A stretch of DNA of 64,000 nucleotides from Persicitalea sp964500445 (GCA_964500445.1 CAZCOG010000010.1:1-64000), one strand, 5' to 3'. Positions 25,752 to 34,999 are shown, counted from the first letter of the stretch. Notes: a model not told the origin generated them from the sequence alone. Program-made: numbers and translations.

Positions 25752-27098
25752 CTAATTACAATAATCGCTAATCACCTTGTAGGCAGGTGTATAGCCTAGT
25801 TCCCCTGATTTACTAAGGTCCAGGCAGCCACCGTTGACATCACCCAGGCTGTGCTTAATGATTCCTCGCACGTAGTAAGCCTCCGAATAGTTGGGGTTGA
25901 TTTTGATCGCACTGCTGCAATCCAGAATGGCCTCCATCTGGGCGCCGATTGAGGAATGAACCAGCCCGCGCGTGAAGTACGCTTCGGCAAAAGTGGGGTT
26001 CAAGGCAATAGAATTGTTTAAGTCAGCAATGGCCCCTTTGCTGTCACCGCTCTTGTTCTTGGCAAGACCACGAATGTAGTAAGCCTCAGCCCGCTCAGGC
26101 GACAATTCATTGATTTTGATGCTTTCCTGTACTACACTGCGCAGTTTGTCAAGGGTTGCTCGATTAATGGGCCCCATGTACACCAGTTTTTTGGCATCGG
26201 TCGTGTAAGAGTTGTTGAGTTCCACGGCCCGGTCAAGATCCTGGATCGCCGATTTCTGATCGCCCAGTTTGCTTTTGGCAAAACCACGGCCGTAGAAAGC
26301 TTCATAATCGCCGGGATTTATTTGTAAAGCACGGTTGTAATCAGTGACGGCACCAGCAAAGTCATCTACTTTGGCTTTGGCAAAGCCCCGGTTGCTGTAA
26401 GACTCACCATCTTCGGGACTCATGCTAATGGCCTGGGTATAGTCAACAATAGCCCCTTTATAGTCACCTAGCTTAATCTTTGCGTAGCCACGCCCGGCAT
26501 AGGCTCCCGCCCGCTTAGGGCTAAGGTCGATAACACGAGAAAAATCAGCCAGTGAACCGGCGTAGTCTTCCAGTTTTTGCTTGCAGTTACCTCGGGCATA
26601 GAGCGCCAATACATCATTAGGATCGACAGAAATCGCCTTGTTGTAATCCTGTAAAGCACCGCGCTCGTTGTCAGTTTTTGCCCGACTCACCCCCCGATTG
26701 TAATACGACTTGGCATCGTCGGGATTCAACTCAATGGCGCGGGTGTAGTCCTGAATTGCGGCACGATTGTCGTCCTGCATGCTTTTACTCACGCCACGGC
26801 TTTGATAGTATAGGGCTTCTTTACCGTTGAGTTCAATGGCCCGGTCGTAGTCCAGGATCGCGCCCCGGTGGTCTTTAAGATTTGCTTTGGCTAGCCCGCG
26901 ATTAAAATAACTGGGGGCATGGTCAGGATTCATGGCGATCACCGCGCTGTAAGATTGCAAGGCTCCGGCAAAATCACCGCCGCGTGCTTTGGCATTGCCT
27001 TCTTCAAAAAACTCCGCCGCCGACCGCTGGGCTACGGCTTCACACATTCCACCCGCAAAGAGGGCCATCATCATCCAACACGCAAAAAGTTTTTTCAT
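25752..27098 (-). CDS. Secreted TPR-repeat protein
   Basis: The 448-residue protein has a signal peptide (MKKLFACWMMMALFAGG, cleavage near AVAQ). About eleven consecutive 34-residue tetratricopeptide repeats follow, recognisable by patterns such as APSYFNRGLAKANLKDHRGA and ILDYDRAIEL. One longer linker near the middle (containing KKLVYMGPINRATLDKL) interrupts the array. TPR solenoids mediate protein-protein contacts; this one should act in the periplasm. The frame is open 11 codons further upstream, but the ATG at 27098 starts the signal peptide. It stands alone, divergent from the thioredoxin gene. Confidence 0.85.
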   Translation of the reverse strand: MKKLFACWMMMALFAGGMCEAVAQRSAAEFFEEGNAKARGGDFAGALQSYSAVIAMNPDHAPSYFNRGLAKANLKDHRGAILDYDRAIELNGKEALYYQSRGVSKSMQDDNRAAIQDYTRAIELNPDDAKSYYNRGVSRAKTDNERGALQDYNKAISVDPNDVLALYARGNCKQKLEDYAGSLADFSRVIDLSPKRAGAYAGRGYAKIKLGDYKGAIVDYTQAISMSPEDGESYSNRGFAKAKVDDFAGAVTDYNRALQINPGDYEAFYGRGFAKSKLGDQKSAIQDLDRAVELNNSYTTDAKKLVYMGPINRATLDKLRSVVQESIKINELSPERAEAYYIRGLAKNKSGDSKGAIADLNNSIALNPTFAEAYFTRGLVHSSIGAQMEAILDCSSAIKINPNYSEAYYVRGIIKHSLGDVNGGCLDLSKSGELGYTPAYKVISDYCN

Positions 27099-27273
27099 TA
27101 AGAGTAGGGTTATTTTGGCAAAATTTAACAAACCATAAAAGTATTGAAATTCGGACGGAGGGACAAAGGTTGGCCTTGAATTTTATACTAATTCATGCGT
27201 TGAAGACTGGTAGGCTAGATGGAAAAAAGTCTCGCCGGACCTAGACTTATTTGTTTGAATGTTTGTGAGGTAG

Positions 27274-27304
27274 TTTGAGTTTACAGTGGAGATTCGTTAG
27301 TTTG
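27274..27304 (+). promoter_or_regulatory. Candidate promoter of the thioredoxin gene
   Basis: TTTG (27274-27277), 19 bases, then TTAGTTTG (27297-27304), one mismatch from TAnnTTTG. It would start transcription near 27309, about 75 bases before the ATG. Confidence 0.35.
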
Positions 27305-27383
27305 TAGTGATGCGGATAGGTCCGAATCTTGGTACTTGTCGGCTCTAACCTTAGTATTCAATAAAATATAAATTCTGAAAGAA

Positions 27384-27932
27384 ATGAAACCTGCCCTAAA
27401 ATATTCCCTTGTCGCGTTAGCCGCCGCCGTAGGTTCAGCCGCCTTATATCTGAGTCTGCGAGATACAACTTCTGCTACAGATGAAGTGGCGGTGGAATCA
27501 GTTGTGGAACCCGCTTCGGACATCGACCCAAATTCTGTCTACCTGACGCTAAGCGATATGAAAGGAAATATGGTCGCGATGGACACGTCAAAATTGACGT
27601 TTATCAATGTGTGGGCTACCTGGTGCGGTCCCTGCAATGCAGAAATGCCCAGCATTCAAAGCCTGTATGATCGATATAAAGACAACCCGAAGATGGCTTT
27701 TTATATCGTGTCGGACGAGGAACCGGCCACAGTGCAGAATTTCCTGCAAAAGAAAAACTACGAACTACCCTTTTATTTATTCAGCGGGGCCTATCCCGGC
27801 CCACTGAGCGGCAACGCCATTCCCCGTACGTACATGGTCAGGAATGGTCAGGTGTTGGCCGAGCAGGTTGGAGCGGTCAACTGGAACGATCCGCAGATAT
27901 TCAAATTTATCGACGAACAGTTGGCGATGTAA
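27384..27932 (+). CDS. Membrane-anchored TlpA-type thioredoxin
   Basis: The 182-residue protein has an N-terminal hydrophobic anchor or signal (about 6-24) and a thioredoxin fold of the TlpA/ResA type. The active site is WATWCGPC (Cys81, Cys84) and the cis-proline segment is IPRTYMV. It faces the periplasm and should reduce or exchange disulfides, for example in cytochrome c maturation, which would suit the nearby cbb3 genes. It is monocistronic with its own terminator. Confidence 0.85.
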   Translation: MKPALKYSLVALAAAVGSAALYLSLRDTTSATDEVAVESVVEPASDIDPNSVYLTLSDMKGNMVAMDTSKLTFINVWATWCGPCNAEMPSIQSLYDRYKDNPKMAFYIVSDEEPATVQNFLQKKNYELPFYLFSGAYPGPLSGNAIPRTYMVRNGQVLAEQVGAVNWNDPQIFKFIDEQLAM

Positions 27933-27990
27933 TCAGTCAAGGTACTTGCACTGAGAAATGAATTCATTCGGGTTCTTGATATCTGTTGAC

Positions 27991-28042
27991 AAGAAAAAGA
28001 CTAGGTCAGCCATTTTCAGATAGCTGACCTAGTCTTTTTCTT
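27991..28042 (+). terminator. Strong bidirectional terminator after the thioredoxin gene
   Basis: Two 20-base arms (starting AAGAAAAAGACTAGGTCAGC) are perfect complements around a 12-base loop, ending in a T-rich tract. Confidence 0.9.
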
Positions 28043-28663
28043 ATACTTCCGGTTCGTTGCAAAACTTGCAACCCGTTGCGACGCTACTAGGAGCCATGAA
28101 TACATAGCTCAAACAGTTTAAATCCAGAGGTGATCCGCTCCCGCGAGAAACTTCTGCTTACGTTTCCAGAGGGCGGCCGTGCTTACGGCCAGAGCTACCG
28201 GAAATAGCCAGAAAATGTTTTTCATTTGTCTATATCTATTTAAATTTTTCTAATTTATACAATAATCGTGCTAATTTAATTCGCTCTTAGCGAAATTTCA
28301 TTTTATCGCGTGATGGTAAAAATACTTTTTTGGCGGCTTAATCAACCGCTACTCCGACTAGTACTTATCAAGCGGTAGTTTTTTGGAGGTTTTGTCTCTC
28401 GCCTTTTTACAGTTTTTTTGTTTTTTCAGCCAGAGGACCATCCTTGTACAGCCTGAATTGCCCTACCTTTTGCGTGACATGGCTCGGTGCCTTACTACCT
28501 CTTTCCTAGATGTACTGAGAAGCTTCGTGAAAACCTTTGGTTTCACCCTCAGAAATCTCACCAATCGTCCCCATAGCGAAGGTAGTTACAGTTTTTAAAC
28601 ACAACTTTCTCAAATTCAATCAATTGAAAAATGCAAAATTCAGCATTTCATTAAATGACTGCT
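28043..28663. other. Long intergenic region before fixI
   Basis: Apart from the 35-codon reverse frame at 28118-28225 I see no convincing gene here. A 71-codon forward frame at 28383-28598 has no recognisable features. The sequence is AT-rich near 28226-28330. Confidence 0.5.
28118..28225 (-). CDS. Possible 35-residue single-pass membrane peptide
   Basis: The frame begins MKNIFWLFPVALAVSTAALW (one membrane helix), continues KRKQK and ends ADHLWI before a TAA. The basic residues right after the helix would keep the tail in the cytoplasm. The size and topology resemble small accessory subunits of respiratory complexes, and the cco genes are close by, but no homologue is recognised. No perfect -7 box precedes it. 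Coding status is uncertain. Confidence 0.4.
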   Translation of the reverse strand: MKNIFWLFPVALAVSTAALWKRKQKFLAGADHLWI

Positions 28664-28728
28664 GACGAAAGTCATATTTTCCGCTGATAGCCGGTCATCG
28701 TTTCAAACATGGGCCGTAACGACTTTTG
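28664..28728 (+). promoter_or_regulatory. FNR-type site plus -7 box upstream of fixI
   Basis: TGACGAAAGTCA (28664-28675) is an inverted repeat of TGAC with a four-base spacer. A near-consensus -7 box GACTTTTG (28721-28728) begins 51.5 bases after the centre of symmetry. That puts the site near -62 from the expected start, the class I position for CRP/FNR activators. The identical motif and distance occur before ccoS. Confidence 0.6.
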
Positions 28729-28762
28729 GCCTTTATTAGAAACACACCGCCAAAAGGCCAAA

Positions 28763-31288
28763 ATGGAAAAGCAAGAGTCAAATCAAAGTACCCTCGTCGA
28801 AGCAGAAGTTAGCTGCTACCACTGTGGTGAAGATTGCCGGGACGAACACCACTTCCACGACGGCCATGATTTCTGTTGCACGGGCTGCCAAACGGTCTAT
28901 GAACTTTTGGCCGCTAACGATCTTTGCCAGTACTACCGCTTCTCCGATGGTAAAGGTGTTTCACCCGTAGAAAATTTGTACCGAGGTAAGTTCGACCATC
29001 TTGACTTTGAAGAACTACGTCCTCAACTACTCGAATTTACCGACGGACGACACGAACGCGTCAACTGGCTGGTGCCCAGAATGCACTGTTCGTCCTGCAT
29101 TTGGTTGCTGGAACAGCTTCACCGTCTGCACCCTGGAGTAGGTAGTTCGGTGGTCAACTTCCCCGAAAAAACCGTTCGCATTAGTCTTGACCCGAAGCAG
29201 ATTAAGCTTAGCGAGCTGGCCGGGCTCATGGCGCGGCTCGGGTACGAACCCTACCTGAGTTTGAATGATACAGCCCACTCTGGGGTAGAAGGAGGGGCTC
29301 CCAAAAAGGATGGTCGACAAAAACTCTACAAAATCGGTGTAGCGGGTTTTGCCTTTGGCAACATTATGATGCTGAGCCTGCCGGAGTACTTCAACCTCGG
29401 CCAGGGTACCGAAGACCAGCAATTACGTCTGCTATTCAGCGGGCTGAATGTAGTGCTGGCCTTGCCCGTCTTTTTTTACAGCGCATCCGATTTTTTTGTC
29501 TCGGCCTGGAAAGCCCTGCGGGGACGCTACCTCAACATTGACGCGCCCATCGCGCTGGCGTTACTTTCGGTGTTGCTGACCAGCCTCTATCAGGTAGCCA
29601 CGCAGAGCGGACCAGGTTATTTTGACTCGCTGGCCGGAGCCGTCTTCTTTATGCTTTTGGGGAGGTACTTTCAGGATAAGACCTACGCAAACCTTGCCTT
29701 CGACCGCGATTATAAGTCGTACTTTCCGATTGCCGTGTCCGTCATGAACGATGGAGTCGAGTCGCGGCGTTCCGTACAGGATTTGCAACCCGGCGACCGG
29801 ATTATGGTACGTAACCGCGAGCTGATTCCCGCGGACGCCACGCTGCTGAGCCCGGCGGCCCTGATCGACTATAGTTTCGTGTCGGGCGAGGCCGACGCGC
29901 TGGAACGCCGTCGGGGCGACCTGCTCTACGCCGGCGGGCGGCAATGCGGTCCGGCAGTCGAGATAGAAATCGTGCGGCAGGTATCACAGAGCTACCTGAC
30001 GCAGCTTTGGAACAACGATGCTTTTACCCGAAAAAAAGAAGAGCAAAACAAAACCCTGGCCGTACGGATTAATCGCTATTTTTCGGCAATAGTACTACTC
30101 CTGGCTGTGGGTACTCTGGGGTTCTGGGCGACGGTGGGCCACTGGGAAATAGCTTTCAATGCCTTCACGACGGTACTGCTGGTTGCCTGTCCGTGCGCCC
30201 TGTTATTGTCCTCTACGTTTACCAATGGTAATCTGCTAAGCTTATTTGGAAAGCACGGATTTTATTTCAAAAACGCCGATGCCATCGATCGTCTCGCCAA
30301 AATCGACACGGTAGTTTTTGACAAAACGGGTACCGTCACACTTCCCCACGAAGCGGAGATACAATTTATGGGCGAAATATTGACTGCCGAAGAAAAAACG
30401 ATAATAAAAACGCTCGCCGCGCAATCGTCGCATCCGCTGAGCCGCCTGATTGTAAAATCACTGGCAAACGTTCCTTTGAGCAAAAAGGCCTTTACTGATT
30501 TTGAGGAAAAAGAAGGCGCAGGTCTAGCAGCTTTGTGGGGACGAAAAGAAATACGATTGGGCTCGAAAAAATGGATGTTGGACGAGCGCAGTAGCTGTTT
30601 TATTACGAATGATAGTACTCTCACGAGCCCACCCATTCCCAGCTACCTTCCCCAATCACCTCGCGTGTACTTTTCCATCGACAGAGATTTACGAGGGTAC
30701 TTCGATATTCGGCCCAAGTACCGTCCCGGCCTTCCCCTCGCGCTAACTGCTCTTCAGAAGGAAAACTACCACGCTTTTCTCCTTTCCGGCGACCAGCCTA
30801 CCGACCAGGAATTCCTGGGAAATTTATTCAAAGATGAGTCTCATTTATTTTTCGAACAAAAACCCGAACAAAAACTCGATTTCATTGCCAGGCTGCAACG
30901 CGAAGAAAGCCATCGCGTGCTGATGATTGGTGATGGCCTGAACGATGCCGGAGCCTTGCAGCAGAGCGACGTCGGCCTTGCCGTCACGGATGACATCAAC
31001 AACTTCTCGCCCGCCTGCGATGCCATCGTGCAGGGCAAAAAACTACCCCTCCTCCCCCGCTACATTCGGCTGGCGCGGTCTGGCCAGAACATCATCAAAA
31101 CCAGCTTTGGTATTTCGCTGCTCTATAATTTGGTGGGCGTTTCCTTTGCTATTTCTGGAAAGCTATCGCCCGTAGTTGCAGCCATTCTGATGCCGTTGAG
31201 TTCAATCACCATCGTGCTCTTTACAACGGTAGCGACCAACCTGGTAGCGCGGCGATGGCTGCGGACCGGCGATGTTTGCGCGGATTGA
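28763..31288 (+). CDS. ccoI: Copper-exporting P1B ATPase for cbb3 oxidase assembly (CcoI/FixI)
   Basis: The 841-residue ATPase has the CcoI-type N-terminal cysteine motif CYHCGEDC (18-25) and CCTGCQ, then a heavy-metal-binding domain with CSSC (109-112). The core shows the membrane CPC motif (about 476-478), the phosphorylation site DKTGTVT (Asp520), SSHPLSRL and GDGLNDAGAL. It delivers copper for the oxidase. The longest frame starts at 28709, but the predicted -7 box lies inside that extension, so the ATG at 28763 is preferred; it also brings the cysteine motif to the usual distance from the N-terminus. The gene is upstream of, but not contiguous with, the cco operon. Confidence 0.9.
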   Translation: MEKQESNQSTLVEAEVSCYHCGEDCRDEHHFHDGHDFCCTGCQTVYELLAANDLCQYYRFSDGKGVSPVENLYRGKFDHLDFEELRPQLLEFTDGRHERVNWLVPRMHCSSCIWLLEQLHRLHPGVGSSVVNFPEKTVRISLDPKQIKLSELAGLMARLGYEPYLSLNDTAHSGVEGGAPKKDGRQKLYKIGVAGFAFGNIMMLSLPEYFNLGQGTEDQQLRLLFSGLNVVLALPVFFYSASDFFVSAWKALRGRYLNIDAPIALALLSVLLTSLYQVATQSGPGYFDSLAGAVFFMLLGRYFQDKTYANLAFDRDYKSYFPIAVSVMNDGVESRRSVQDLQPGDRIMVRNRELIPADATLLSPAALIDYSFVSGEADALERRRGDLLYAGGRQCGPAVEIEIVRQVSQSYLTQLWNNDAFTRKKEEQNKTLAVRINRYFSAIVLLLAVGTLGFWATVGHWEIAFNAFTTVLLVACPCALLLSSTFTNGNLLSLFGKHGFYFKNADAIDRLAKIDTVVFDKTGTVTLPHEAEIQFMGEILTAEEKTIIKTLAAQSSHPLSRLIVKSLANVPLSKKAFTDFEEKEGAGLAALWGRKEIRLGSKKWMLDERSSCFITNDSTLTSPPIPSYLPQSPRVYFSIDRDLRGYFDIRPKYRPGLPLALTALQKENYHAFLLSGDQPTDQEFLGNLFKDESHLFFEQKPEQKLDFIARLQREESHRVLMIGDGLNDAGALQQSDVGLAVTDDINNFSPACDAIVQGKKLPLLPRYIRLARSGQNIIKTSFGISLLYNLVGVSFAISGKLSPVVAAILMPLSSITIVLFTTVATNLVARRWLRTGDVCAD

Positions 31289-31306
31289 CGGATCGTTGTA
31301 TATTTG
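31275..31306 (+). promoter_or_regulatory. Promoter of the Uma2 gene
   Basis: TTTG (31275-31278), 20 bases, then TATATTTG (31299-31306): a complete Bacteroidota -33/-7 pair. It overlaps the last codons of ccoI and supports a start at 31327. Confidence 0.6.
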
Positions 31307-31326
31307 AGAAAAAGCCGATCAAGCCC

Positions 31327-31893
31327 ATGGTTAAGTCTGAACATACCGCGCAAACCAGCGAAACACTACCCCGTTCCCTGGAAGAATTTATCGTCTGGGA
31401 ACCTAATGACGGATTCAAGTACGAGTGGAACGATGGAGAGATCATTCAATTTAAGGGTATGAAAAGGGAACAATACTTTATCTATGATACGCTCAATTAT
31501 CTTTTTTTCAAAACCGGATATATTGAACAAGGATCATTGGTAGCAGAACAAGATATTCAGTTGAGCGGCATTCAGATGCGCCGACCCGACATTTGTTACC
31601 TCTCACGTGAACAAGCCCGGCAAGGAAGAGAAGGTTTGGAAATGATTCCTGCTTTTGCCATTGAGATCATTTCGAGTTATGACCAGATCAACCAAATGGA
31701 AAAGAAGCTGACGGAATATTTTCTGGCTGGAGTACAGGTCGTATGGACCGTCAACCCTCAGGAAAAAGTTGTCAATGTTTACACGTCTCGTCGCGAAGTA
31801 AAAATATGCTTCGGGGACGATGTTTGCTCGGCTGCTCCCGTGTTACCCAACTTCGAAATCAGCGTGAACGCGCTTCTCGAATTATCTGAATGA
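31327..31893 (+). CDS. Uma2-family protein (PD-(D/E)XK-like fold)
   Basis: The 188-residue protein has the Uma2 (DUF820) pattern: FKYEWNDGEIIQF near the N-terminus, MRRPDICYLS, and FAIEIISSYDQINQMEKK followed by YFLAGVQVVWTV. The Asp of RPD and the Glu of IEI are the likely metal ligands of the restriction-endonuclease-like fold. The family is abundant in Cyanobacteria and Bacteroidota and its biological role is unclear. The frame extends back to 31255, overlapping ccoI, but the promoter at 31275-31306 makes the ATG at 31327 the better start. Confidence 0.8.
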   Translation: MVKSEHTAQTSETLPRSLEEFIVWEPNDGFKYEWNDGEIIQFKGMKREQYFIYDTLNYLFFKTGYIEQGSLVAEQDIQLSGIQMRRPDICYLSREQARQGREGLEMIPAFAIEIISSYDQINQMEKKLTEYFLAGVQVVWTVNPQEKVVNVYTSRREVKICFGDDVCSAAPVLPNFEISVNALLELSE

Positions 31894-31904
31894 CCGGCAC
31901 ACGC

Positions 31905-32663
31905 TCAAACTATCCCCCGCACCAACAAATACAACAACGACGGGCAAAGCAGGCAACCTAATCCTGTATAAAATGTCGCGGTAAGCGCGCCGTAAGGTAC
32001 CAGCTTGGGGTCAGTGGCGGCAAGGCCTGCTGTGACGCCGCTGGTCGTTCCCATAAGTCCGCCGAAAATCATGGCTGAATGCGGGTTATCGAGGCCGATG
32101 GAGCGGGCTACGAAGGGTGTGCCAATGGTCACGACCACCGTTTTGACTACCCCCGCCGCGATGCTCAATGCCACCACGTCCGAACTCGCGCCCACTGCAG
32201 CACCCGTGACGGGACCTACGATGTAGGTGCAAGCTCCGGCACCGATGGTAGTCAGGCTTTCGGCGTCGCGGTACCCCCACAGAAAAGCCACGATCAGCCC
32301 GCCCAGAAAAGAAAGCAGAACTCCCAAAATCAGAGACAGAATACCCATCCAGCCCGTACTGCGCATGACCAGCAGACTCGCCCCCATAGCCGTGGAAACA
32401 ACCGCAAAGTCGCGGAACATGGAGCCGCCCATCAGGCCAAAACCCGAAAAGAAAGGTACATCGGCTAGTCCCTTCTGCCCGTCGGTGAACATTCCCCCGA
32501 GGTACGCCAGCACCAAGCCGATGATGATTGCAATGGCCGAGCCGGGTACTTTCTTGTTGGTCAGTCTAGCCGACAGAATTCCCGAGCCGTACATGATGAT
32601 TCCCACGACTAAAAAGGCAAATACCAGCCCGTTCTTTTCCAGGAATTTACTGAGGATTTCCAT
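31905..32663 (-). CDS. madM: Malonate transporter subunit MadM
   Basis: The 252-residue protein has about eight membrane segments rich in glycine and small residues, including IGAGACTYIVGPVTGAAVG and MIFGGLMGTTSGVTAGLAA, which match the MadM subunit of the sodium-dependent malonate transporter. Its start overlaps the end of madL by 17 bases, so the two are translationally coupled. With MatB upstream the three genes take up and activate malonate. Confidence 0.85.
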   Translation of the reverse strand: MEILSKFLEKNGLVFAFLVVGIIMYGSGILSARLTNKKVPGSAIAIIIGLVLAYLGGMFTDGQKGLADVPFFSGFGLMGGSMFRDFAVVSTAMGASLLVMRSTGWMGILSLILGVLLSFLGGLIVAFLWGYRDAESLTTIGAGACTYIVGPVTGAAVGASSDVVALSIAAGVVKTVVVTIGTPFVARSIGLDNPHSAMIFGGLMGTTSGVTAGLAATDPKLVPYGALTATFYTGLGCLLCPSLLYLLVRGIV

Positions 32664-33033
32664 GCGGAGAGCGGGAACGAGATTTTGACAAGCGAGAAAG
32701 AAACGGAATAACGGCCAGACAAATCAAAACTGGAATCAGCCCGGCAAAGAGCGCGATCAGGCCGCTGGAAACGGCCACTTTGACGTTTTGGGTAGCCGCC
32801 ATCGCCACGATGATGGGAATATACATTTGGCTCCAGAACTGCACGCCGTTTTCGGTAAGTGGATCGAGGTAGTTCTTTTTGTGGAGCCAGTCATTGAGCA
32901 GAACCAGCAGCAGCATGGCAAAACCCACGCCGCCAACGTTGGCTTCGACGCCGATGAGTTGGCCCAGGTACTCGCCCAGTAATTGCCCGATCACGTAGCA
33001 AAAAGCCAGCAGGGCGACGCCGTAAATAATCAT
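32647..33033 (-). CDS. madL: Malonate transporter subunit MadL
   Basis: The 128-residue protein has four membrane segments and the pattern GVALLAFCYVIGQLLGEYLG plus NVGGVGFAM, which fits MadL, the small partner of MadM. A basic tail (RLSKSRSRS) ends the protein. It lies ten bases downstream of matB and overlaps madM, forming one operon. Confidence 0.85.
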   Translation of the reverse strand: MIIYGVALLAFCYVIGQLLGEYLGQLIGVEANVGGVGFAMLLLVLLNDWLHKKNYLDPLTENGVQFWSQMYIPIIVAMAATQNVKVAVSSGLIALFAGLIPVLICLAVIPFLSRLSKSRSRSPHGNPQ

Positions 33034-33043
33034 GTGGTGGGGA

Positions 33044-34528
33044 TCAGAATAGTTTTTTTAAATCGTTCTTCGTCACTTTACCCATGACGTTTCGGGGCAG
33101 TTCGGGGAGGATTTTGTACTGGCGCGGCGTTTTATAAGCGGGCATTTTTTCCCGCATCCAGGCAGTCAGTTCAGGTAGTTCGAGGGCCGGGTCGTTCACA
33201 ATCAAAGCGGCCACGACCAGTTCGCCCCATTCGTCGTTGGGAATGCCAACTACCCCGCAGTCAGTGATCGCCGGGTGGGTGCGCAAGACTTCCTCAATTT
33301 CCAGGGCCGAAATCTTGTAGCCGCCCGATTTGATGATGTCGATCGAGTTGCGACCCAGAATGCGGTAGTACCCTTTTTCGACCACCGCCACGTCGCCCGT
33401 ATGGAACCAGCCGTCTTCGGTGAATGCCTCCCGCGTCGCCTCGGGCTTGGCCCAGTATTCCCGAAAAACACCCGGCCCCTTGACCTGAATCTCCCCCGGC
33501 TGTCCGGCTTCCAATACATGATCCAGCTCATCTACCAGTCGCACTTTCACGCCCGGCAACGGCTGACCGATGTACCCGGCCCGGCGCTCACCTTTGTAGG
33601 GATTACTTATTCCCATCCCTATTTCGGTCATTCCGTAACGTTCCAGCAGGGTATGGCCACTAATTTTCTGCCACTTTTCCATCACGGATACGGGCAAAGC
33701 CGCCGATCCTGATACCATCAGCCGGAATTTTGCCAAAGTACCCGATACCTTTTTCTGCTCATCAGGAGGTAGTTCTTCCCAGTAGGCAATCAGCTTGAAA
33801 TAGATCGTCGGTACAGCCATAAACACATTGATTTTCCCTTCCTCAAAAGCGCCAAATACTGCCTCAGCAGAAAATGAAGGTAAGAACTCCACCGTCGCTC
33901 CCGCCCATAAGGCACAGGAAACGACATTGATGATGCCATGTACATGATGCAACGGCAGGATGCACAAAGTATGGTCGGCCGCCGACCAGTGCCAGGCTTC
34001 CACCAGCGTCGAAATTTGGGCTTCGAGATTAGCGTGGGTAGTGACTACCCCCTTGGGGAGGTTGGTAGTGCCGCTCGTATACAAAATCATCGCCCGGCGG
34101 CTCGGGGCAATGTCGGGCAACTCTTTCGGCGCGTCCTCTCCGTCATTGTTTTGATCCAATACAATAAGTCGTAATCCTTTTTCTGCCGCCAGGGGCGACA
34201 GCATGGCTGCAAACTCACGACCTACCACCACGATCTCTGCTTCCGTATCCTCAATCACGTATTGCAGGGAAGGCAGCGGATAAGTAACGCAGAGCGGGAC
34301 AGCCACGCCACCAGCCCGCCAGATGGCCCATTGTACCCGTACATAATCGAAGCCTGGAGCTACCATGAATGCCACACGGAACTCCTGCAAATCAGTAAGC
34401 TGATCCAGTAAAAGCGCTGCAAAGTGACCAGAGGCGCTGAGTAATTCATGATAAGGATAAGTCCGGCCATGGGAAACGATAGCCGGGGTTTCGGGGATTT
34501 GCCTGGCGTTGGTAATGAGTTGAAGCAT
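33044..34528 (-). CDS. matB: Malonyl-CoA synthetase-like acyl-CoA ligase (MatB)
   Basis: The 494-residue adenylate-forming enzyme shows ILYTSGTTNLPKGVV (ATP-binding loop), ERYGMTEIGMG (with the Arg typical of malonate-binding MatB), GWFHTGDVAV, the hinge region ILGRNSIDIIKSGGYKIS and the C-terminal catalytic lysine segment RNVMGKVTKND. It makes malonyl-CoA from malonate, CoA and ATP. MadL and MadM directly downstream support malonate as substrate. The frame extends to an ATG at 34579, but the -7 box at 34581-34588 would put the transcript start at that codon, so the ATG at 34528 is preferred. Confidence 0.85.
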   Translation of the reverse strand: MLQLITNARQIPETPAIVSHGRTYPYHELLSASGHFAALLLDQLTDLQEFRVAFMVAPGFDYVRVQWAIWRAGGVAVPLCVTYPLPSLQYVIEDTEAEIVVVGREFAAMLSPLAAEKGLRLIVLDQNNDGEDAPKELPDIAPSRRAMILYTSGTTNLPKGVVTTHANLEAQISTLVEAWHWSAADHTLCILPLHHVHGIINVVSCALWAGATVEFLPSFSAEAVFGAFEEGKINVFMAVPTIYFKLIAYWEELPPDEQKKVSGTLAKFRLMVSGSAALPVSVMEKWQKISGHTLLERYGMTEIGMGISNPYKGERRAGYIGQPLPGVKVRLVDELDHVLEAGQPGEIQVKGPGVFREYWAKPEATREAFTEDGWFHTGDVAVVEKGYYRILGRNSIDIIKSGGYKISALEIEEVLRTHPAITDCGVVGIPNDEWGELVVAALIVNDPALELPELTAWMREKMPAYKTPRQYKILPELPRNVMGKVTKNDLKKLF

Positions 34529-34580
34529 ACGAAAATTGAGAGCTCTTTCAAGAAGATTTCCTTCCAAAAGTGCATTCATG

Positions 34581-34588
34581 CAAAGCTA
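34581..34588 (-). promoter_or_regulatory. -7 box for the malonate operon (TAGCTTTG)
   Basis: Reverse-strand TAGCTTTG is a perfect TAnnTTTG. It is 28 bases from the FNR-type site of the divergent ccoS promoter, so one regulator may influence both directions. Confidence 0.45.
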
Positions 34589-34615
34589 TACTCCTTAACC
34601 GGATTGGCCCTCGAC

Positions 34616-34680
34616 TGACCAAAGTCAGTTTTTCACCTAACCTCTCTCATCGTCAGCCACGAGCGCGACCCGTAGTTTTG
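34616..34680 (+). promoter_or_regulatory. FNR-type site plus -7 box upstream of ccoS
   Basis: TGACCAAAGTCA (34616-34627) has the same TGAC-N4-GTCA symmetry as the sites before ccoI and hemN. A perfect -7 box TAGTTTTG (34673-34680) starts 51.5 bases from its centre, the same distance as at ccoI, equal to a class I location near -62. Confidence 0.7.
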
Positions 34681-34736
34681 ATTTCGAAAAAAGGATCATA
34701 GTACTTGCATGATCCCAATCATAAAACTACCTGCGT

Positions 34737-34925
34737 ATGAGCGCTTTATTTATTCTGATAGGACTGAGCCTGATGGCTGCCCTGGGCTTTTTGGGCGCAT
34801 TTATCTGGTCGGTACGCAAAGGCCAGTTCGACGACGACTACACACCTGCGATTCGGATTCTGTTCGATGATACCGTAAAAAAAAGGCCCTCGGAGAAACA
34901 GCTGTCAACAGAACCAGACTCATGA
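34737..34925 (+). CDS. ccoS: cbb3 oxidase assembly protein CcoS
   Basis: The 62-residue protein has one N-terminal membrane helix (about 3-25) followed by the CcoS signature WSVRKGQFDDDYTPAIRILFDD. CcoS is needed for cofactor insertion into the catalytic subunit. The gene opens the cco operon, 74 bases before ccoNO, and has a leader of about 50 bases from the predicted FNR-controlled start. Confidence 0.9.
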   Translation: MSALFILIGLSLMAALGFLGAFIWSVRKGQFDDDYTPAIRILFDDTVKKRPSEKQLSTEPDS

Positions 34926-34999
34926 CTACTTCCTGACTCACCACTACCCTGTCGCTCTATCACTATCTATTCACTTATTCACTCATTTATCATTAACAC

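Noticed and set aside
28383..28598. Forward 71-codon frame in the gap before ccoI
   Set aside because: No signal peptide, no recognisable motif and no promoter; composition looks like chance sequence.
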